The notes beneath the pieces are model-generated. The model was given only the letters and a program-made list of their open reading frames with translations, was not told where the DNA came from and searched no databases. Below, piece by piece: positions 39,601 through 64,000 of a DNA stretch of 64,000 bases. The position numbers were made by a program, and so were the translations under genes. The stretch is from Atrichornis clamosus (taxonomy: Eukaryota; Chordata; Aves; Passeriformes; Menuridae): NCBI GenBank assembly GCA_013400975.1, contig WBMZ01003478.1, forward strand, positions 45,260-109,259. The letters are read 5' to 3'. Position 1 is the first letter of the stretch, and each line of letters begins with the position of its first letter.

Positions 39601-40680
39601 TCATATACAGCTAAAGATAAGTGTATATGGTAATTTTCAGAGGTCGATCTTGTGTTTTCTTGGTGACTGTGTGATGAATCTTAGGGGCCTGTTAGAATAA
39701 ACGTCAGAGCAAAAGCTGAGGCTTGAACGTTACTTAGATGTTTTCTAAATTTGTTTAGGGAGTGTTTTTCTAATGCGTGGAAAAGTTGCACACGGTTACT
39801 TAGAGTGGCATATTCTGTTGGGAACTTTTTTCTTTCCCTTTATCAGGAACGACATGGAACTTAGGGCAGAGAAATGCCGGTCGTGTAAATAAGAGCTATA
39901 CCGGTGTAACTGCTTTCACCGTGAGGCAAGAGCCTGGAAAGTCTGGCTTTGTCTGGGAATGAGGCACACCCTGCCCTCAGGAGCACTTGCCTTCCCATCT
40001 CCTTCCTCTTCAGAGCCTCAAAATTTGGGTTCTGAGACACTTTCAAGCTTCCCCTGGTCCCCAGATCCCCGCTGTTTCACCCAGCTTGACTCCTTGATGG
40101 CTTTTGTGTCCTTTTTCCCTATTCCCACGCAAACACTGAGATGTAATTATTTTTTAATTATTAGTACAGAGGAAATGTGTAGCTGGTGTTTAGTGTGGAA
40201 AATGTAAGATTTACAGACGCCCTGATGCTTGATAAGTGGTCTGTCTTAAATGGTACAGTTTTTAAGGGCTAATTAAGCATGTTTCTCTCATTTTTGAAGG
40301 TCCAACTTCAGTTTAGCTTTCGAGCCTTCTGTGGAGCTCTACAAAGCATGCACAGAATGTATGTTACAGTATGGCTGTTGCTGTAAGGAGATGCCACTCG
40401 CTAACCTTCCTGCCGTTTTGTGATGCAAGGGACACATTTTCTCCCTAAAACTTCCAACTATTTACGTTGCGTGCGCTGTTTAAATATATCCTGGCCGGGA
40501 TGTGTGGAGCTCGCCCGTCATTTTGTGTCACGGTGATGGGTGGCACTTTCTGTGGCGTGAGGGGGAGAGGCATGTGCTTCGTCAGTGGTGGCACCAGCTT
40601 GAAGACAGACTTGAAAAAGAAAAAGAAAAAATAAATTTAAGTTTTTGGAGGGTGACATATGTACCATTTCTCCCTTTAGC
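36641..40680. other. Intergenic DNA between PNPT1 and PPP4R3B
   Basis: About 4 kb of G/T-leaning sequence without recognisable exons. It has T-runs near 37387 and 38232, and another AATAAA near 37638 that could serve as a distal PNPT1 end. ORFs of up to 123 codons match no family I know. No clear CR1 or LTR is seen. Confidence 0.6.
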
Positions 40681-40733
40681 CGCCGTAGGCGTTCTTCTAG
40701 GGCGGTGATCTCCCCACAGAGCGTTGCGGGTGA

Positions 40734-60495
<19,762 letters not shown>

Positions 60496-63055
60496 AAGAA
60501 ACCAAAACTTTGGAATAAGAACTTTTATTACGGGGTTTCAAATGCTGCAACTGTTTTAAGAGCTAAAAAGAATCTGGATTCAGAAAGCTTTCTCCCATGA
60601 GTATATAAGATAATACAAGGAGTAGCAAGAGAAACTCGGTGTATCAGCTAGAAAGGGTTAGTTCTGTAAACACAAAGCTTCCAAGGAACTTAATGTCTTT
60701 CTAGAAAGCAAGGAGTCTGCCATTCAGGCTGTCAAAAAAAAAAAAAGAAAAATTTTAAAAAAAAAGGTGGGTTAGTATTCTCAGAACCTGGATGATAGCT
60801 TCTCAGCAAGGAAAGTCTCAGGTGTTGGGAGGGAGAGGGGGAGGGAAAGGTATGGTAACACTTTTTTTAAAATATTGCAGGGTTTCCCCAGTGTTTAACA
60901 GAACTAGGAAAAAAAAGTAAAATTCAAGCTTAAATTTTGAACCCAGTAATCTTAATTTTGTAATGGTGCTGTCAGTTGTGTTCTTTTAGCAATGCCTCTT
61001 TTAAAAAAAATTTAAGGGAAAACTAACTCTGTTTGCATAAGAACAATCCATATTTTGGGACCATTTTATTACCAACTAAACTGCATTTCTCATGGTTGGA
61101 GGGAGGGATGCTGCAGTTATAGTGCATGTTGAGTTGTTTAAAACAGTTAAAATAAGTTTTAATTTGTATTTTCCAAGAGGAGAGAATGGAAGCTGGATTT
61201 GAAATGGAAGGTTTGGCTTGTTTTTTCATTGAGACATCCAGTTATATCTATGCCAAGGAGCAGTAGCTTCCCAAGTGTCTCCAGGAGTTGCTTGTGTCAC
61301 AGTGGTGCTGTACACAGCACATCCCAGAGCTGTTGGCTTCCAGTTGGGAAGATCCCAAATTCCAGCCGCGCTCTGTGTTGTTCCAAGAGCTGTCTCCTCT
61401 TGGAGCAGCTGTTTCCCTGTTTGGGAGTTTAAATTGCATGGTTGAGGTGGGAATAGGAAACACTAACAGGTTGTTCATAGCGATGCATTGAGCAGCAGTT
61501 TAACACCAAAGTCAGTCCGGACCAAGGTGGGATCATTGCCAAGAGAACACTGGGCTTGGAGGAGGAGTCACCAAGCAGCACCTGAACCTGGGCTGGGACA
61601 GAAGCTGCTGTTTTAAAAAACAAAAGCACATTCCACGTAGGTGAGCGAACTGTGACTGGAATAGGGGAGGTCATGGTGGGTTGGTAGAGGCAAACAGTCC
61701 GGGTTTTATTCTCAAGAGCAGCACGTGAACTGTAAATATTTTAATGTTAGTTTGCCCATGTGTGATCTGAGATCATGATGAAGTGACAGGAGGTTTCCCA
61801 ACGACTGCGTGTCAGGAATGTTAAAAGACAGAACCAGCTGCAATCCACCACATAGATCACTCTTGTAATATGTGTTATGGGTCCATTTCTCCTGGAATAG
61901 TTTAAACTGAAGCAGTTTCTCTGTTTTGGAGATTTTTGTAGTTAGTTTTAATTTTAGCTCTTGTTTGGAAAAAAGATGGGCTGTCTGTGTAGATATGAAG
62001 TATAGTTTTTTCCATAAAACAGAAGTTTATTTTGTATTAAAGATACCACTGTACTTGTTTTACACCATTTGTATACATGTGGTGATATTAATGCTGAACT
62101 GTAAAATTCAGGAATTAAAATGTGACCCTGTAATTCCATAATTATTGCTTTTGTTTGGTTTGTTGCACATGGTAAGTTAACTCAGAATTCTCAATGTGGC
62201 TGTTGTAGGATATTGTTTAAGGTTAGTTATCCATGCAGGTTTAACATAACTGCACCACTAGATGAAATCGCAGGGGGAATGTGTGAGCTCTTCCCAGTGC
62301 ACAAGTGAGACACAAGTGTCCTGATGGACCTGGGGACAGCGATGGTGCCCTTGGTGAGCTCCAGGCCACCCGGCACAGGACTCTGATGGAACACCCCGCC
62401 AGCTCCGGATCCAAGGAAGTGTTTGCCAGTAAAGAGGAGCTGCAGCAGCACTGTCTGCTCACTCTTAGGCTGCTCTGCTTCCCAATGAGTGTTTTTTCTC
62501 CATTGGTAAAGATGATTCAAAGAGCAGCAGTTCCCGGGATGTGCCTTCACTCACCTGAGGAGCAGAAATGGCATCACCTGGAGCTGGACCTGCGTTCCTG
62601 ATTCTCGTTACAGCCACCCAAGCTGAGCTGTCCTTGGGACTCTGGAGGAGTGTGGCAGTCCCTGCTCTGCTCCTCACCACCCCAGTGCCTTGCTGAAGGA
62701 CTGCCAGGAGCTTTAAAAACACATTCACACAAACATGAGATTGTTTTACACCTAAACCAAGAATGTCACAGATTTTCACAGTTACTAGGAAAGGACTGAG
62801 TAAAGAGGCATTAGACGTCCCATTAAAAACCAACCTGCAATCCCGGGAGAAGGTGCTACCCAGTACTCTTTTATCTGGCTTTTCCTGGGGCCATCTTCCC
62901 CTCAGTGCTGGTTCCCCATCTCTCCTTGTGGGCAGCTGCACTTGTTCTCCTGCCTGGGGTCCTTCCACTACCACTTCTTGGGAAAGAACAGAACATCTGC
63001 CAACATGTATCAGTTACAAAGGCTATTTTAATAAAAATTACATGAAACTTGAATT
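60496..63055 (+). other. PPP4R3B: PPP4R3B 3' untranslated region
   Basis: Long T/A-rich non-coding sequence follows the stop at 60495 and contains A-runs near 60737 and T/A-rich tracts. Possible early ATTAAA signals lie at 62036 and 62114. The first canonical AATAAA is at 63030. ORFs in this stretch have no recognisable domain. The 3' end is inferred. Confidence 0.65.
63030..63035 (+). terminator. PPP4R3B: Polyadenylation signal AATAAA of PPP4R3B
   Basis: A canonical hexamer followed about 20-35 bases later by a G/T-rich stretch (GGGTGGGTTTGTCTC), a typical downstream element. It is the only canonical signal I found between the stop codon and the duplicated block. Confidence 0.65.
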
Positions 63056-63258
63056 GGGTGGGTTTGTCTCTTCCTAGGAGTTGCTGTGGTAGTCAGTGAG
63101 GTGCTGCCATGGACAAAGGGTCATCTCTTTCCTCTCTTCAACTCTGTCACAGCCAAACCAGTAAAGGACTTAAAAGATTTCTACTGCTGGAGATGTGAAT
63201 TGCTGGGCACAGCCTCAGCTTTGCACTAAAGCAATTCCTTTACTTCAAGTTGCATTTA
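63056..63258. other. Short spacer between PPP4R3B 3' end and duplicated block
   Basis: About 200 bases of unremarkable sequence without recognisable features. Confidence 0.5.
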
Positions 63259-63675
63259 TAGGGATCATCAGTGAGCTCAGCTTCCCCTGTGGCTCTGCTC
63301 TCCTGGACCTGCTTCTGCTGCACAGAGGGAGTGCTGAAACTGCCCTGGGAATGATCCTGCTGGAGGTGTGCTCTGGCATTTGCCTTCTTTGGGATAAATG
63401 GAACGGAGGTGCGGAGAGCTGCACTTTGTGCAGGGTTGGATCCTGTAGGGATGGAAGCTGTGCCTTCCCAGAGGCGCTGTGTAAGGTGTGTTCCCTTTGT
63501 GTGTTACACAGGAAGACGAGAAGTTTCTGTCAGAAGTTTTTGCACAATTAACAGATGAAGCTACAGATGACGACAAACGGTGTGAATTGGTGAGTGCCAG
63601 CTCTGGGTTCCTCCAGGGCTCTGCAGCAGAGGGGTGAAGCAGAAACAGTGAAACTCTTCTGCTGGTTCTTTGAGG
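63259..63675 (+). pseudogene. Duplicated 417-base block, copy 2: stray PPP4R3B exon 5 with splice sites
   Basis: This copy matches 53293-53709 with no difference that I could find on reading, including intron bases. It carries an intact copy of exon 5 (63512-63589, 26 codons, [20 protein letters not shown]...KRCEL) with its acceptor and donor. It lies about 220 bases past the PPP4R3B polyadenylation signal, outside the normal gene, and no exon 4 or 6 adjoins it. Because intron is included it is a DNA-level copy, not a processed transcript. It is either a very young partial duplication or an assembly error. Confidence 0.88.
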
Positions 63676-63781
63676 CCTTCTGCAGTCACTGAGGTATTTC
63701 CAGAACCCTGGAATCATTTCTAGTGTAGCTCAGTTTTCACGTAAGTACTCACTAGAAAACTGTTTATGTCAATGTGATTTC

Positions 63782-63805
63782 TTTATTGTAAATAATTATT
63801 TTATT
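63782..63805 (-). terminator. Paired reverse-strand polyadenylation signals
   Basis: Forward TTTATT at 63782-63787 and 63800-63805 read as two AATAAA hexamers 18 bases apart on the reverse strand. They would end a transcript entering from the right. Confidence 0.4.
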
Positions 63806-63983
63806 GCATAGAAAGGACCAGCACCGAGGTGGAATCCTAAACTTAAAGCTCTACTTTCCTCCCAGTATTCTTCAGCATCCCTGATCACTTAGAGTTGTTA
63901 TATAAGCACTGATTTCTCACTGTGCTTTACTGATTCAGAAAGATCTTTTAAGTCCTGTTACTGAGGATTCTCAGTGGCTTCTT

Positions 63984-64000
63984 TATATATATATATATAT
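63984..64000. repeat. TA dinucleotide repeat at window edge
   Basis: Alternating T and A from 63984 to the last base; it continues beyond the window, so the total length is unknown. Confidence 0.9.

Larger units (their letters stand above)
63676..64000 (-). other. Possible 3' UTR end of a convergent reverse-strand gene (CFAP36 expected)
   Basis: On the reverse strand two AATAAA signals occur close together (forward TTTATT at 63782-63787 and 63800-63805). In human, CFAP36 lies next to PPP4R3B and converges on it, so its 3' UTR would be expected here on the reverse strand. No CFAP36 coding exon is visible in the window, so the assignment rests on synteny. A TA repeat begins at 63984 and runs to the window edge. 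Confidence 0.35.

Noticed and set aside
62465..62974. 169-codon reverse-strand open frame in the PPP4R3B 3' UTR
   Set aside because: No recognisable family, and low-complexity composition; the region is better explained as 3' UTR.
63277..63717. 146-codon reverse-strand frame, also seen in part at 53311-53610
   Set aside because: It appears twice only because the underlying 417-base block is duplicated; it is antisense to exon 5.

Overview
This is nuclear DNA of a vertebrate, most likely a bird. It holds three multi-exon, protein-coding genes, all on the + strand, with GT-AG introns and GC-rich promoters. Its interspersed repeats are CR1-type LINE fragments plus one LTR resembling those of songbird endogenous retroviruses. 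The gene order EFEMP1 - PNPT1 - PPP4R3B matches the human 2p16 block read in reverse. Nothing bacterial is present.

Layout. Positions 1-1600 hold the last intron, final coding exon and 3' UTR of EFEMP1 (fibulin-3). About 19.6 kb of apparently non-coding DNA follows. Its 1.7-18.3 kb portion has an A+C-rich + strand, opposite to the G+T-rich strand of the transcribed genes. A CpG-rich promoter at about 21.24-21.83 kb starts PNPT1. I could read all 28 PNPT1 coding exons in one continuous frame (791 codons plus stop), ending at 35721. After a roughly 4 kb spacer, a CpG island at about 40.68-41.4 kb starts PPP4R3B (SMEK2). I read its 16 coding exons (819 codons plus stop), ending at 60495, with a 3' UTR of about 2.5 kb. 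The right edge shows reverse-strand polyadenylation motifs, as expected if a convergent gene (CFAP36 in human) ends just inside the window.

The genes do not form a pathway. EFEMP1 encodes a secreted matrix protein. PNPT1 encodes the mitochondrial phosphorolytic exoribonuclease. PPP4R3B encodes a regulatory subunit that targets protein phosphatase 4.

The most unusual feature is a 417-base block containing PPP4R3B exon 5, both its splice sites and its intron flanks. It is present a second time, with no difference found on reading, just past the PPP4R3B polyadenylation signal (53293-53709 and 63259-63675). This is either a very recent segmental duplication or an assembly error; a lone N at 54285, inside a small repeat, shows that the local assembly is imperfect. 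Other points of interest are an interferon-response-like element in the PNPT1 promoter, an altered GXXG loop in the PNPT1 KH domain, a GC-AG intron in PPP4R3B, a probable 3' UTR intron in PNPT1, and a sense-oriented solo LTR inside PPP4R3B. I found no convincing new multi-gene system.
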